Of a stretch of 15,311 bases of DNA, positions 6,562 through 13,778 are shown in pieces. The notes under the pieces were generated by a model. The model did not search any database and was not told where the DNA came from. It saw only the letters and a program-made list of their open reading frames with translations. This DNA comes from Pseudonocardiales bacterium (lineage in GTDB: Bacteria > Actinomycetota > Actinomycetes > Mycobacteriales > Pseudonocardiaceae), in the NCBI GenBank assembly GCA_025465385.1, contig JAODNG010000245.1, positions 1 through 15,311 of the forward strand. The letters run 5' to 3'. The position numbers and the translations under genes were made by a program. The stretch's first letter is position 1; each line of letters starts with the position of its first letter.

Positions 6562-7328
6562 GACCCAAACCGGCGGTGCCGGGCAGCGTAGTCGCGCAGC
6601 GCACGCAGGAAATCCACCTTTCGGAAGGCCGGCCAGTAGGCGTCGCAGAACCAGAACTCCGAATGCGCTGACTGCCAGAGCAGGAAACCGGACAGCCGCT
6701 GCTCTCCCGAAGTGCGGATGACCAGATCTGGGTCGGGCTGGCCAGAGGTGTACAGATGCTCCGCGATCTGCTCGACGTCGAGCACCTCGGCGAGCTCTTC
6801 CATGGTGGTCCCGGCCTCCGCGTGCTTGAGCAGCAGTTTGCGCAACGCGTCAGCGATCTCCTGGCGACCGCCGTAGCCCACCGCGACATTGACCGCCAAT
6901 CCGCGTCGATCCCGCGTCCGGGCCGCCGCGCTGGTCAACCGCTGCGCCATCTCCGGCGGCAGCAGATCCAGCGCACCGACGACCTGCACTCGCCACGGCG
7001 TGTCGGGCGCGCACAGCTTGTCGACGACATCAGCGATGATCTCCAGCAGGAGCTCCACCTGATCCGGCGGCCGGTTGCGGAGGTTATCCGGCGAGAGCAA
7101 CCAGAACGTCGCGATCTCGACACCGCTGTCCTGGCACCAGTCGAGCAGCTCGACCAGCTTGGCGGCCCCGACCCGGTGACCGTCACTGACGTCGGCAAAC
7201 CCCGCCTCCTTGGCCCAGCGTCGATTACCATCCATGATCACCGCGACATGGCGGGGACGGTCGGCGCCGCGCAGCCGGCGGGCCAGCCGGCGCTCGTAGA
7301 CGGCATAGACAAGGTCCCGCAGCTTCAC
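6558..7328 (-). CDS. Short-chain Z-isoprenyl diphosphate synthase (Rv1086-like)
   Basis: A 256-residue cis-prenyl transferase starting at GTG 7328, with no clear ribosome binding site. Conserved features are all present: HVAVIMDGNRRWA (27-39) with catalytic D33, the GHRVGA loop (50-55), YTSGQPDPDLVIRTSGEQR (193-211) binding the second diphosphate, and SGFLLWQSAHSEFWF (213-227) with E224 for magnesium. The region WLLSPDNLRNRP (76-87) replaces the usual STENW-type motif. Together with the C-terminal PAFRKVDFLRALRDYAARHRR, this closely resembles mycobacterial Rv1086, which makes (2Z,6E)-farnesyl diphosphate as a precursor of decaprenyl phosphate. A true undecaprenyl synthase is therefore less likely. 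The gene starts 28 bases after the htrA stop on the same strand. TAGCCT (7338-7343) lies 9 bases before the start and could give an internal promoter. Confidence 0.88.
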   Translation of the reverse strand: MKLRDLVYAVYERRLARRLRGADRPRHVAVIMDGNRRWAKEAGFADVSDGHRVGAAKLVELLDWCQDSGVEIATFWLLSPDNLRNRPPDQVELLLEIIADVVDKLCAPDTPWRVQVVGALDLLPPEMAQRLTSAAARTRDRRGLAVNVAVGYGGRQEIADALRKLLLKHAEAGTTMEELAEVLDVEQIAEHLYTSGQPDPDLVIRTSGEQRLSGFLLWQSAHSEFWFCDAYWPAFRKVDFLRALRDYAARHRRFGS

Positions 7329-7356
7329 AAGTCGGGAAGGCTAACGCCCCGCCCGA

Positions 7357-8898
7357 TCAGTCAGATTTCAGAGTGACGGTGACCACCAGCGGTCGCCCGT
7401 CGCGAACCAACGAGATCGGCACCCGTTCGCCGATGCCCCGCTCCCGAACAGCGACCGTCAGCGCGTCGGCGGTACCGACGATGCGGTTACCGACCTTGGT
7501 GATCACATCGTTTTCCAGGATGCCGGCCTCGGCGGCGGCGCTGCCCTGCTGAACGTTCTGCACTCGGGCACCGTCGGACTTGCCGTCGGTCACCGACGCG
7601 GCGTTGACGCCAAGATCGGCGTGCTGGTAATGCCCAGTGCGGATCAGCTCTTGTGCGATCGTTCTGGCCGTATCGATCGGGATAGCGAAGCCGAGCCCGA
7701 TGGATCCCCCGCCTTCGACCGCACCCAGAGTCCGGATCGCGGTGTTGATTCCCACCACCGCACCCGCGCCATCCACCAATGCCCCACCGGAGTTGCCCGG
7801 GTTGATCGCCGCGTCGGTCTGGATCGCGTCGATCACCGCATTGCCGTTACCTCCATCAGCCTCCAGCCGCACCGGCCGGTTTACCGCGCTGACGATGCCG
7901 CTGGTCACCGTGCCGGCGAGACCGAGTGGAGAACCGATCGCGATAACCGGGTCGCCCGACTTCAGCGTCGATGAACGGCCCAGCTGGGCCACCGTCGCGT
8001 TGGCGACCTCGACCTTGACCACAGCAAGGTCGGTCTTGGGATCCCGGCCCACGATCCGCGCCGGCAGTCGGGTGCCGTCGCTGAACACCGCTTCCAGGGT
8101 TGCGTGCGGGATGTCCGCGGCAGGGGCTACCACGTGGTTGTTCGTCAGCAGGTATCCGTGGCCGTCGATCACCACACCCGAGCCGAAGCCGCCCTGATCC
8201 CCCACCCGGAACTCCAAGGACACCACTGCGGGCAGTACCCGACCGGCAACCGCGGCGACCGAGCCGGCCGGTCGGTCGATCGCCGGCTGCACCTGCGCGA
8301 GGGTGATACCTGGATCGTTGAGCAGGGTACCGCCCTCGGCGGTGAGCCGGCCCACGAGTCCGCCGACTCCACCGATCAGCAACGCCACCGTCACCAGCGC
8401 AGCAACCGCTTGGTTGCTCAATCGACGACCGAACAGCACCTCCGCGACGCTCAGCCGGGCTCCTGGCCGCGGCGGTTCGTCGGCATTGAGATCGCGCTGG
8501 CCCACTGCGGGGTCCCCGAGCACCGCTGCCGCCCAGGGATCACGCCACGGGTCACGCGCGGCTCCTTGCGTCCAGAAGTCGTCTTCCCCCGCCAACCCTG
8601 CCGAGGGTCGCGCTCCGTTGCGCCCTGGAGGCCGTTGCAACCGTTCATCGGACCGCGACGGCCTAGCGAACGCGGTTTCCAACGCCTCCGGGGTCGGCGG
8701 CGCGGCGGCCCATTGACGAATGGCTCCAACAGGCTGATCGGCAAACGCTCCGATCACCCCAGAGGGTCGGCCGAACAGCTCCGCCGCGGCCGGCTCGACC
8801 GCGGGCCGCGGCGCCGGTTTCGAGACAAACGAAGGCGCCCCCGGATGCCCTTCCGTCGGGAAGGGCCGGTAGGCGTCGTGATCCTGCGACGTGGCCAT
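7357..8898 (-). CDS. htrA: HtrA/DegP-family membrane-anchored serine protease
   Basis: A 513-residue protease starting at ATG 8898, with AGGAGA just upstream. Residues 1-160 are a Pro/Ala-rich, probably disordered cytoplasmic tail. One membrane segment follows, about 161-184 (SNQAVAALVTVALLIGGVGG). The trypsin-like domain (about 205-415) carries the full triad: H255 in LTNNHVVA, D290 in KTDLAVVKV and S370 in NPGNSGGALVD. A PDZ domain fills about 425-512 (GARVQNVQQGSAAAEAGILENDVITKVGNRIV). The arrangement matches mycobacterial HtrA (Rv1223), a cell-wall-side chaperone-protease acting on misfolded exported proteins. It is third after sigE and rseA on the same strand, 72 bases from rseA, and is probably part of the SigE regulon. 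A small hairpin (ACTGGC 8920-8925, GCCAGT 8931-8936) lies in that gap. Confidence 0.93.
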   Translation of the reverse strand: MATSQDHDAYRPFPTEGHPGAPSFVSKPAPRPAVEPAAAELFGRPSGVIGAFADQPVGAIRQWAAAPPTPEALETAFARPSRSDERLQRPPGRNGARPSAGLAGEDDFWTQGAARDPWRDPWAAAVLGDPAVGQRDLNADEPPRPGARLSVAEVLFGRRLSNQAVAALVTVALLIGGVGGLVGRLTAEGGTLLNDPGITLAQVQPAIDRPAGSVAAVAGRVLPAVVSLEFRVGDQGGFGSGVVIDGHGYLLTNNHVVAPAADIPHATLEAVFSDGTRLPARIVGRDPKTDLAVVKVEVANATVAQLGRSSTLKSGDPVIAIGSPLGLAGTVTSGIVSAVNRPVRLEADGGNGNAVIDAIQTDAAINPGNSGGALVDGAGAVVGINTAIRTLGAVEGGGSIGLGFAIPIDTARTIAQELIRTGHYQHADLGVNAASVTDGKSDGARVQNVQQGSAAAEAGILENDVITKVGNRIVGTADALTVAVRERGIGERVPISLVRDGRPLVVTVTLKSD

Positions 8899-8970
8899 GG
8901 TCTCCTGGGTCAGGCGGGCACTGGCGATCAGCCAGTCTTCCCGCGCCCTGGTGAAATGTGCGTAGCGCGG

Positions 8971-9390
8971 TTATCGCCCAATCCACCGACCGAGTACCGA
9001 CGGTCCAGTCCCCCAGCGCGGGCTCGCACCCAGCGGGCCGGGGGCCAAGCTGCGGTCGGAGAGCTCAACGATAGTGCCTTCGGCGGTCACCGCCAGCCCG
9101 GCCGGCGCGGTGGGCAGGTCCGCGGTCTGCGGAATGTCGCGTAGCGCGGCGAGCAAGTCGGCCGGGGCCGGTGGACACTGCGCCGAACGCACCACACTGC
9201 GGGCCTGGTGTTGCGCGGCGACCTCCGCGGCACAGGACTGGCACATGGCGAGATGAGCGGTGGCACGGTCACGAGCAACCGAGCCTAGCTCTCCGTCGAC
9301 GAACGCCACCACGGCGTCGACTGCCAGGTGCTGTGCTGCGTTGAGGCTCGCGACCAAGTCCGAGAAGCTGCGGCCCCGCAGGTCCGTCAT
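8971..9390 (-). CDS. rseA: RseA-like zinc-associated anti-sigma factor
   Basis: A 139-residue protein starting at ATG 9388-9390, with an excellent AAGGAGG ribosome binding site 7 bases upstream that overlaps the sigE stop codon. The N-terminal half is an anti-sigma domain with the ZAS signature: H21 in AAQHLAVDAVVAFVDGEL, then H46-x3-C50-x2-C53 in HLAMCQSC. There is no membrane segment, so it is a cytosolic anti-sigma factor like mycobacterial RseA (Rv1222), which holds SigE inactive and releases it on redox change or after phosphorylation and proteolysis. The C-terminal half is low-complexity (VELSDRSLAPGPLGASPRWG). The sigE-rseA gap is only 9 bases, so translation is probably coupled. Sigma factor and anti-sigma factor adjacency makes the assignment secure. 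Confidence 0.92.
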   Translation of the reverse strand: MTDLRGRSFSDLVASLNAAQHLAVDAVVAFVDGELGSVARDRATAHLAMCQSCAAEVAAQHQARSVVRSAQCPPAPADLLAALRDIPQTADLPTAPAGLAVTAEGTIVELSDRSLAPGPLGASPRWGTGPSVLGRWIGR

Positions 9391-9399
9391 CCAGCCTCC

Positions 9400-10008
9400 T
9401 TACTCAGCGTCGGCGCGTCGCTTTTCGAGCGCCGCCTTGAGCGCCTGCCTGCCGCGGTGGATCCGGCTGCGAACCGTCCCGAGCTTCACCCCGAGCGTGG
9501 CGCCGATCTCCTCGTAAGACAGACCCTCTACGTCACAGAGTACGACAGCTGCTCGGAATTCAGGTGCGAGGTCGTCCAATGCCTGCTGCAGATCCGGATC
9601 GAGGTGGGTCGCAACGTAGACCTGCTCCGGACTCGGCCCACCGCCGACGAGCCGGTCGGTGTCCTCGGGCAGGCCCTCCATCCGCAGCCGGGCACGTCGG
9701 CGCACCATGTCCAGGAACAGGTTGGTCGTGATCCGGTGCAGCCAACCCTCGAACGTGCCCGGTTTGTAGGACCCCAGGCTGCGGAACACCCGGATGAACG
9801 TTTCCTGGGTGAGGTCCTCGGCGTCGTGCGGGTTGCCGGACAGGCGGTAGGCCAACCGGTAGACCCGGTCGGCATGCTCCCGCACAACCTGATCCCATGA
9901 GGGTGGTACCCATGCCTCGGCTGCCCGAGTTGCCTCGTCCGACGCCCGGTCGAGGGAAATCGCCTGCCCAGGAGCAGCAGGACCGCGAAAGCGAGTCTGG
10001 GTAGCCAT
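9400..10008 (-). CDS. sigE: ECF RNA polymerase sigma factor SigE
   Basis: A 202-residue ECF sigma factor. Region 2 is HADRVYRLAYRLSG, then NPHDAEDLTQETFIRVFRSL and TFEGWLHRITTNLFLDMVRRRAR. Region 4 is APEFRAAVVLCDVEGLSYEEI, then GVKLGTVRSRIHRGRQAL. Identity to mycobacterial SigE (Rv1221) is very high in both regions. It directs RNA polymerase to envelope- and surface-stress promoters and is held by the adjacent RseA. I chose ATG 10008. The frame stays open to a TTG at 10092, but that would put a candidate ECF promoter inside the gene, and the N-terminal extension (RRCETQP) looks non-coding. No strong ribosome binding site precedes the ATG: GGAGG lies 15 bases away, too far for a good match. 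Mycobacterial sigE also has several alternative starts, so the start is uncertain. Confidence 0.93.
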   Translation of the reverse strand: MATQTRFRGPAAPGQAISLDRASDEATRAAEAWVPPSWDQVVREHADRVYRLAYRLSGNPHDAEDLTQETFIRVFRSLGSYKPGTFEGWLHRITTNLFLDMVRRRARLRMEGLPEDTDRLVGGGPSPEQVYVATHLDPDLQQALDDLAPEFRAAVVLCDVEGLSYEEIGATLGVKLGTVRSRIHRGRQALKAALEKRRADAE

Positions 10009-10072
10009 TGGCTGGGTCTCACACCTCCGGGTTGACGACAGGACGCCGGTCACAGGCACGCACGGGTACTGC

Positions 10073-10099
10073 AACGCGGAGATGGCGGCCAATGTTTCC
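10073..10099 (-). promoter_or_regulatory. Candidate ECF-type promoter of sigE
   Basis: Read on the minus strand: GGAAAC (10099-10094), 17 bases, then CGTT (10076-10073). This resembles the GGAAC-N16/17-CGTT pattern of SigE/SigH-class ECF sigma factors. It would start transcription near 10066, giving a leader of about 58 bases to ATG 10008. A second GGAAAC (10108-10103) lies 9 bases further upstream without a matching -10. Autoregulation, or control by a SigH-like factor, is inferred. Confidence 0.45.
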
Positions 10100-10191
10100 G
10101 AGGTTTCCTCACAGATGCCCGGGCAGGAAAACCGGTAAACCGATCCGCAACGAATCCCGCTCCTATGATGGGGGGCGACCGTGTGCCCTAG

Positions 10192-10224
10192 GTAAGGGGC
10201 GGCTAAGAAGATCCTAAGAGTAAG
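10192..10224. promoter_or_regulatory. TAAG repeats at 11-bp spacing upstream of sigE
   Basis: TAAG occurs at 10193-10196, 10204-10207 and 10215-10218, exactly one helical turn (11 bp) apart. The last two are within CTAAGA. A fourth TAAG is at 10221-10224. Read towards sigE the repeats are TCTTAG. OmpR-family response regulators bind such tandem direct repeats, and mycobacterial sigE is controlled by the MprAB two-component system. An MprA-like site is therefore a reasonable inference, but unproven. The array lies about 200 bases before ATG 10008 and 76 bases before the divergent methyltransferase. Confidence 0.4.
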
Positions 10225-10286
10225 CCGGTCCAGAGACGATCCGCTGATCCGGCGCGGCGCCGCTCAGATGGCCCACACCGCGGCGC

Positions 10287-10301
10287 TACGCTGCGCAGCG
10301 T
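10287..10301 (+). promoter_or_regulatory. Leaderless -10 box inside a 14-bp palindrome at the O-methyltransferase start
   Basis: TACGCT (10287-10292) matches TAnnnT and lies 7 bases before the GTG at 10300, the spacing expected for a leaderless transcript. ACGCTGC/GCAGCGT (10288-10301) is a perfect 14-bp palindrome covering the -10 box and the first bases of the start codon. A protein bound here would block both. No Shine-Dalgarno sequence is present. Confidence 0.4.
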
Positions 10302-10962
10302 GAGGTCGACCGGCAGCCCAGGCGGACCGCCTGCCCTGTCCGGCAGCGCCGTGCGCGACTACCTGGAAAGCTTCGTTGCCGAGGACGGGTTACTGGCCGC
10401 GGCCCGCGAGCGCGCCGAGGAGTGGGGCTGCACCCCAATAGAGCCGGACGGTGGCGCCGCGCTCCGGTTCCTGGCCAGTGCACTCGCCGCGCGCGCCGTG
10501 GTCGAGATCGGTACCGGCGCGGGCATCAGCGGACTGTGGCTACTGCGGGGGATGGCTTCCGACGGCGTGCTCACCTCCATCGACGTCGAACCCGAGCACC
10601 AACGCGCCGCCCGGCAGACGTTCGCCCAAGCCGGGTTCCCACCGTCGCGCTATCGGCTGATCATGGGGCAAGCCCTGGACGTGCTTCCCCGGCTCACCGA
10701 CGGCGGCTACGACCTGGTCTTCGTCGACGCCGCCGAGCCCGAGTACCCACGCTACCTGGAGGCCGGCGTGCGGTTGCTACGCCCCGGCGGGGTGATCGCG
10801 TTCGACAACGCCTTGCAGAGTGGCAGGGTGGCCGATCCAGCGTATCGCGACCCGTCCTACACTGCCCTGCGCGAGATCGGCGCCATGGTGCGTGACGACG
10901 AGACCCTCATCCCGCTGATGCTCCCGCTAGGTGACGGTCTGCTCCTTGCCCTGCGCAGCTAG
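10300..10962 (+). CDS. SAM-dependent O-methyltransferase (Rv1220c-like)
   Basis: A 220-residue class I methyltransferase starting at GTG 10300. Motif I is VVEIGTGAGISGLWLL (67-82), the acidic ribose-binding residue is D95 in TSIDVEPEHQRAAR, and YDLVFVDAAEPEYPRYL (137-153) and LRPGGVIAFDNAL (160-172) give the metal and catalytic acids D143, D169 and N170 expected in the cation-dependent catechol/caffeoyl-CoA O-methyltransferase family. The order sigE with a divergent O-methyltransferase is the same as Rv1221/Rv1220c in M. tuberculosis, so it is the orthologous locus. The substrate is unknown in that family too. The N-terminal 15 residues are Gly/Pro-rich and may be flexible. It converges with the methyltransferase on the other strand across 70 bases with no strong hairpin. 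Confidence 0.88.
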   Translation: MRSTGSPGGPPALSGSAVRDYLESFVAEDGLLAAARERAEEWGCTPIEPDGGAALRFLASALAARAVVEIGTGAGISGLWLLRGMASDGVLTSIDVEPEHQRAARQTFAQAGFPPSRYRLIMGQALDVLPRLTDGGYDLVFVDAAEPEYPRYLEAGVRLLRPGGVIAFDNALQSGRVADPAYRDPSYTALREIGAMVRDDETLIPLMLPLGDGLLLALRS

Positions 10963-11032
10963 CAGCACGCATTAGTCGCCATTCCGGAGCCGAATGACGG
11001 CCGGACGTGCGACGCCGCACAATGTTGCCCGA

Positions 11033-11929
11033 TCAGCGGCTGGCTGCCGGTTTGGTGGCCGACAGGATGCTGTAGAACCACGCATCGCGGCGAAGCGCTT
11101 GATACTGACGTATCGAGGCGATCACATTGCCGTGCTGGACCGGCGATCGAACTCCCGTCACGCGGCCAAGCATGGCCAGCGGATAAGTCCAATAGGCCAT
11201 GCGATACAGCCGGCGTAGCGACGGGCGGGTGTGCGTGGTCACATCATCGAGCTGAGTCTCCGCGAACCCGGCGGAAGCAAGGTGCTCCAGGTGCTCGCCG
11301 TGAGTGTCGATGTCCGGCACGGCCCAGCCGTCGAGCCATTCGTGCAGCAGCCGCTCACCGGTCGAGTCCAGCGGGCGCGCCGCCCGGACAAAGTCGGCGA
11401 CGACCACCCGTCCGCCCGGACGCAGCAGTCGAGCAGCTTCCCGGTAGAAGGCGGCCTTGTCAGGAGCGTGGCACATACTCTCCACTGCCCACACGACGTC
11501 GAAAGAGGCGTCCGGGAAGGGCGTCGCGGTGAAGTCGGCCACCTCGAACTGCACGCGGTCGGTCACGCCTCGCCGCAGGGCGTGACCACGTGCCATCGCG
11601 GCTTGCCTGGCGGCCAACGTGATCCCGACCACCTCGGCGCCGCGCTCAGTGGCCAGCCACAGGCTGCTGCCGCCGACGCCGCAGCCCGCATCCAGGACGC
11701 GCTCGCCGGGTTGTATCCGCACCCGGTCCGCCAGCACCCGATTCATGTTTTTCAGGGCATCGGTATGGGTGCGGGTGCTGCCGTCGGTGTAGCCGAAATG
11801 CACGGCCAAGTTGTCTTTGTTGAGCCACAGTATTCGGTAGTCGAGCCAGGTTTCGTCGTAGTAACCGACGATCGCCTCTGTGAGCGAGCTGGTCGTCTGT
11901 TGGGGGGACGGCTGCTCCGCGGCTGTCAT
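11033..11929 (-). CDS. Class I SAM methyltransferase, small-molecule C-methyltransferase-like
   Basis: A 298-residue protein read from ATG 11929; a GTG at 11947 would add six residues. The N-terminal segment SLTEAIVGYYDETWLDYRIL (15-34) followed by LAVHFGYTDGSTRTHTDALKNMN resembles sterol and gamma-tocopherol C-methyltransferases and related enzymes. Motif I is RVLDAGCGVGGSSLWLA (77-93), motif II FDVVWAVESMCHAPDK and motif III LLRPGGRVVVADF. The C-terminal helices (LRRLYRMAYWTYPLAML, FYSILSATKP) contact substrate in this group. The substrate cannot be named: sterol-like, tocopherol-like, prenyl and antibiotic methyltransferases share this plan. It follows the DUF998 gene on the same strand, 42 bases away, and lacks a good ribosome binding site, so the start is uncertain. 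Co-transcription with the membrane protein is plausible and might point to a lipid substrate. Confidence 0.8.
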   Translation of the reverse strand: MTAAEQPSPQQTTSSLTEAIVGYYDETWLDYRILWLNKDNLAVHFGYTDGSTRTHTDALKNMNRVLADRVRIQPGERVLDAGCGVGGSSLWLATERGAEVVGITLAARQAAMARGHALRRGVTDRVQFEVADFTATPFPDASFDVVWAVESMCHAPDKAAFYREAARLLRPGGRVVVADFVRAARPLDSTGERLLHEWLDGWAVPDIDTHGEHLEHLASAGFAETQLDDVTTHTRPSLRRLYRMAYWTYPLAMLGRVTGVRSPVQHGNVIASIRQYQALRRDAWFYSILSATKPAASR

Positions 11930-11971
11930 GACCGAATTGGACCACACTGTCGCGTCCCGACGGCGGGGGCT

Positions 11972-12538
11972 TCAACGGCGGCGCGCCAGCAGCACCGCCG
12001 CCAGCGGCCACAGTGCCTGGGCTGCGGCGAGCATGCGTTCGGACAGCCCGATCCGGGAGCTCCCACCGAAGTAGTCGATCCCGAACCAGCCGAGCAGGAC
12101 GAGCAGCCCCGCGGCGGCAGACAACCAGACAGCGGGGCGAGGCGTGCTGCCGCGCCGCACCGCCAGCACGGGCCACAGCGACAGTGCGGGGAAGGTGACC
12201 GTCGCTGCTACGACGTGGGCCGGCGAATCCCCGATGACCGGTAGCGGTAACGCGGCCAGCGCTACGGTGCCAACCCCCCCGGCGGCGAGCAGCAGGCGAC
12301 CCGGAATTGCTGCCGGCGCCAGTCCAGCGGCCGTGATCACGTGGCACATGCCGACCCCGGCAAGGGCCGTCGTCATGATCCACGGGTCAGTGGCGCCGCG
12401 GCCGGCCAGCTCGCTGATGGTGTGACTCACCTGGTCGAAACCACCCCGCTGGCGGGCTGCGGCAAGTTGCCAACCACCGACCAGAAGCACCGGAGAGCAG
12501 GCCGATGACAGCACAGCCCACCAGGGCACCCTTCGCAC
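11972..12538 (-). CDS. DUF998 family integral membrane protein
   Basis: A 188-residue hydrophobic protein starting at GTG 12538. It has about six membrane segments: VLSSACSPVLLVGGWQLAA, IMTTALAGVGMCHVITAAG, LLLAAGGVGTVALAALPLPV, VVAATVTFPALSLWPVLAV, WLSAAAGLLVLLGWFGIDYF and AAQALWPLAAVLLARRR. The first loop carries DQVSHTISELAGRGATDPWIM, which matches the conserved DUF998 signature around the first extracytoplasmic loop. The family's function is unknown. TAGCGT (12545-12550) ends 6 bases before the start, and there is no Shine-Dalgarno sequence, so it may be transcribed leaderless from its own promoter although it sits only 22 bases behind glgC. Confidence 0.8.
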   Translation of the reverse strand: MRRVPWWAVLSSACSPVLLVGGWQLAAARQRGGFDQVSHTISELAGRGATDPWIMTTALAGVGMCHVITAAGLAPAAIPGRLLLAAGGVGTVALAALPLPVIGDSPAHVVAATVTFPALSLWPVLAVRRGSTPRPAVWLSAAAGLLVLLGWFGIDYFGGSSRIGLSERMLAAAQALWPLAAVLLARRR

Positions 12539-12544
12539 CGCGCC

Positions 12545-12550
12545 ACGCTA
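12545..12550 (-). promoter_or_regulatory. Candidate leaderless -10 box of the DUF998 gene
   Basis: On the minus strand this is GC-TAGCGT with 6 bases to the GTG at 12538. The same GCTAGCGT octamer precedes glgM (13928-13935). No -35 box is evident. It lies in the 22-base gap after the glgC stop. Confidence 0.4.
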
Positions 12551-12560
12551 GCCGATCGGC

Positions 12561-13778
12561 TTACTCCGCATGGGCTCCCTTGCCCAACACCACCACACCG
12601 CCACCGCTGACGGTGTAGCGCTCCCGGTCTAAGCCGGGATCCATGCCGACCTGCGCGCCGTCGGGAATCACCACGTTCTTGTCCAGGATGGCCCGGCGCA
12701 CGATGGCACCCTTGCCGACCCGCACACCGGGCATCAGCACGCTGCCCTCGACGTGGGCGCCGGCCTCGACGACCACGTCACCGGACAGTACCGAGTGGCT
12801 CACGTGGGCGGCGGAGACGATCGAACCCGCCCCCACGATCGACTCCTGGGCGCTGCCGCCCTGAACGAACTTCGCGGGCGGCAACGGGGGCATCGCGGTG
12901 CGGATCGCCCACGCCTGGTTGTACAGGTTGAACACCGGATGCACCGACACGAGATCCATATGTGCGTCGTAATAGGCGTCCAGCGTGCCGACATCGCGCC
13001 AGTACCCGCAGTCACGGTCGGTGGCGCCGGGCACCACGTTGTCGGCGAAGTCATAAACCGACGCTTCGCCACAATCCACCAGCATGGGGATCACGTCGCC
13101 GCCCATGTCATGATCGGAATCCTGGTTGGTGGCGTCGGCTCGCAGCGCGGAGACCAGTAATTTCGTAGTGAAGACGTAGTTACCCATCGATGCGAAGGCC
13201 ATCTCAGGGTCGTCCGGCGTACCCGGTGGCGTCGTTGGCTTTTCCAAAAACTCGGTGATCCGGCCGGAGACGTCAGCGCCGATACATCCGAAAGCGCTGG
13301 CCTGCCCCCGCGGTACCCGAATGCCGGCGACGGTCACGCCGGCGCCGGTGGCGATGTGCTGCTCCACCATCTGAGACGGGTCCATCCGGTACACATGGTC
13401 GGCACCGAAGACAACGATGTACTCCGGCGCTTCGTCGTAGACGAGATTGAGCGATTGGAAGATCGCATCCGCACTGCCGGTGTACCAACGCGGGCCGAGC
13501 CGCTGCTGCGCGGGCACCGGAGTGATGTACTGCCCCAGCATCGACGACAGCCGCCATGCCGTCGTGATGTGCCGATCCAATGAGTGCGACTTGTATTGAG
13601 TAAGCACGCAGATCCGGATAAATCCGGCGTTGACCAAATTGGAGAGCACAAAGTCGATCAGCCGATAGTTGCCGCCGAACGGTACGGCCGGCTTTGCCCG
13701 GTCCGCCGTCAGCGGCCACAACCGCTTCCCCTCACCGCCGGCGAGAACGATGCCCAGCACGTGCGGCTGTCCCTTCAC
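12561..13778 (-). CDS. glgC: Glucose-1-phosphate adenylyltransferase (ADP-glucose pyrophosphorylase)
   Basis: A 405-residue enzyme starting at GTG 13778. The N-terminal nucleotidyltransferase domain has VLAGGEGKRLWPLTADRAKPAVPFGG (11-36; signature GGEGKRLxPLT and KPAVPFGG), WYTGSADAIFQSL (98-110), the metal aspartate D127 in FGADHVYRMD and the glucose-1-phosphate loop ITEFLEKPTTPP (174-185). From about residue 300 a left-handed beta-helix holds hexapeptide repeats (IVGAGSIVSAAHVSHSVLSG, VVVEAGAHVEGSVLMPGVRV). It makes ADP-glucose from ATP and glucose-1-phosphate, the donor used by the neighbouring divergent GlgM. The length matches mycobacterial GlgC (Rv1213). TAGGGT (13787-13792) 8 bases before the start suggests leaderless expression. 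Confidence 0.95.
   Translation of the reverse strand: MKGQPHVLGIVLAGGEGKRLWPLTADRAKPAVPFGGNYRLIDFVLSNLVNAGFIRICVLTQYKSHSLDRHITTAWRLSSMLGQYITPVPAQQRLGPRWYTGSADAIFQSLNLVYDEAPEYIVVFGADHVYRMDPSQMVEQHIATGAGVTVAGIRVPRGQASAFGCIGADVSGRITEFLEKPTTPPGTPDDPEMAFASMGNYVFTTKLLVSALRADATNQDSDHDMGGDVIPMLVDCGEASVYDFADNVVPGATDRDCGYWRDVGTLDAYYDAHMDLVSVHPVFNLYNQAWAIRTAMPPLPPAKFVQGGSAQESIVGAGSIVSAAHVSHSVLSGDVVVEAGAHVEGSVLMPGVRVGKGAIVRRAILDKNVVIPDGAQVGMDPGLDRERYTVSGGGVVVLGKGAHAE

Noticed and set aside
5514..6671. A 385-residue frame antisense to the DUF885-like gene
   Set aside because: It is the reverse complement of a gene with recognisable motifs and reads through the neighbouring gene end; no domain is recognisable.
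8104..9144. A 346-residue frame antisense to htrA and rseA
   Set aside because: It is Arg/Gly/Pro-rich with no domain, and opposite two securely identified genes.
10009..10092. An N-terminal extension of sigE from TTG 10092
   Set aside because: It would contain the candidate ECF promoter, lacks a good ribosome binding site and has an atypical Cys-containing sequence. Multiple starts of mycobacterial sigE mean it cannot be excluded fully.
10164..10169. TATGAT as a -10 box for the O-methyltransferase
   Set aside because: It is a good match alone, but it has no -35 at the right spacing and would leave a 130-base leader, while TACGCT directly before the GTG fits better.
10963..11032. A terminator between the two convergent methyltransferase genes
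   Set aside because: Only a 5-bp CATTC/GAATG pair is visible, too weak to call.
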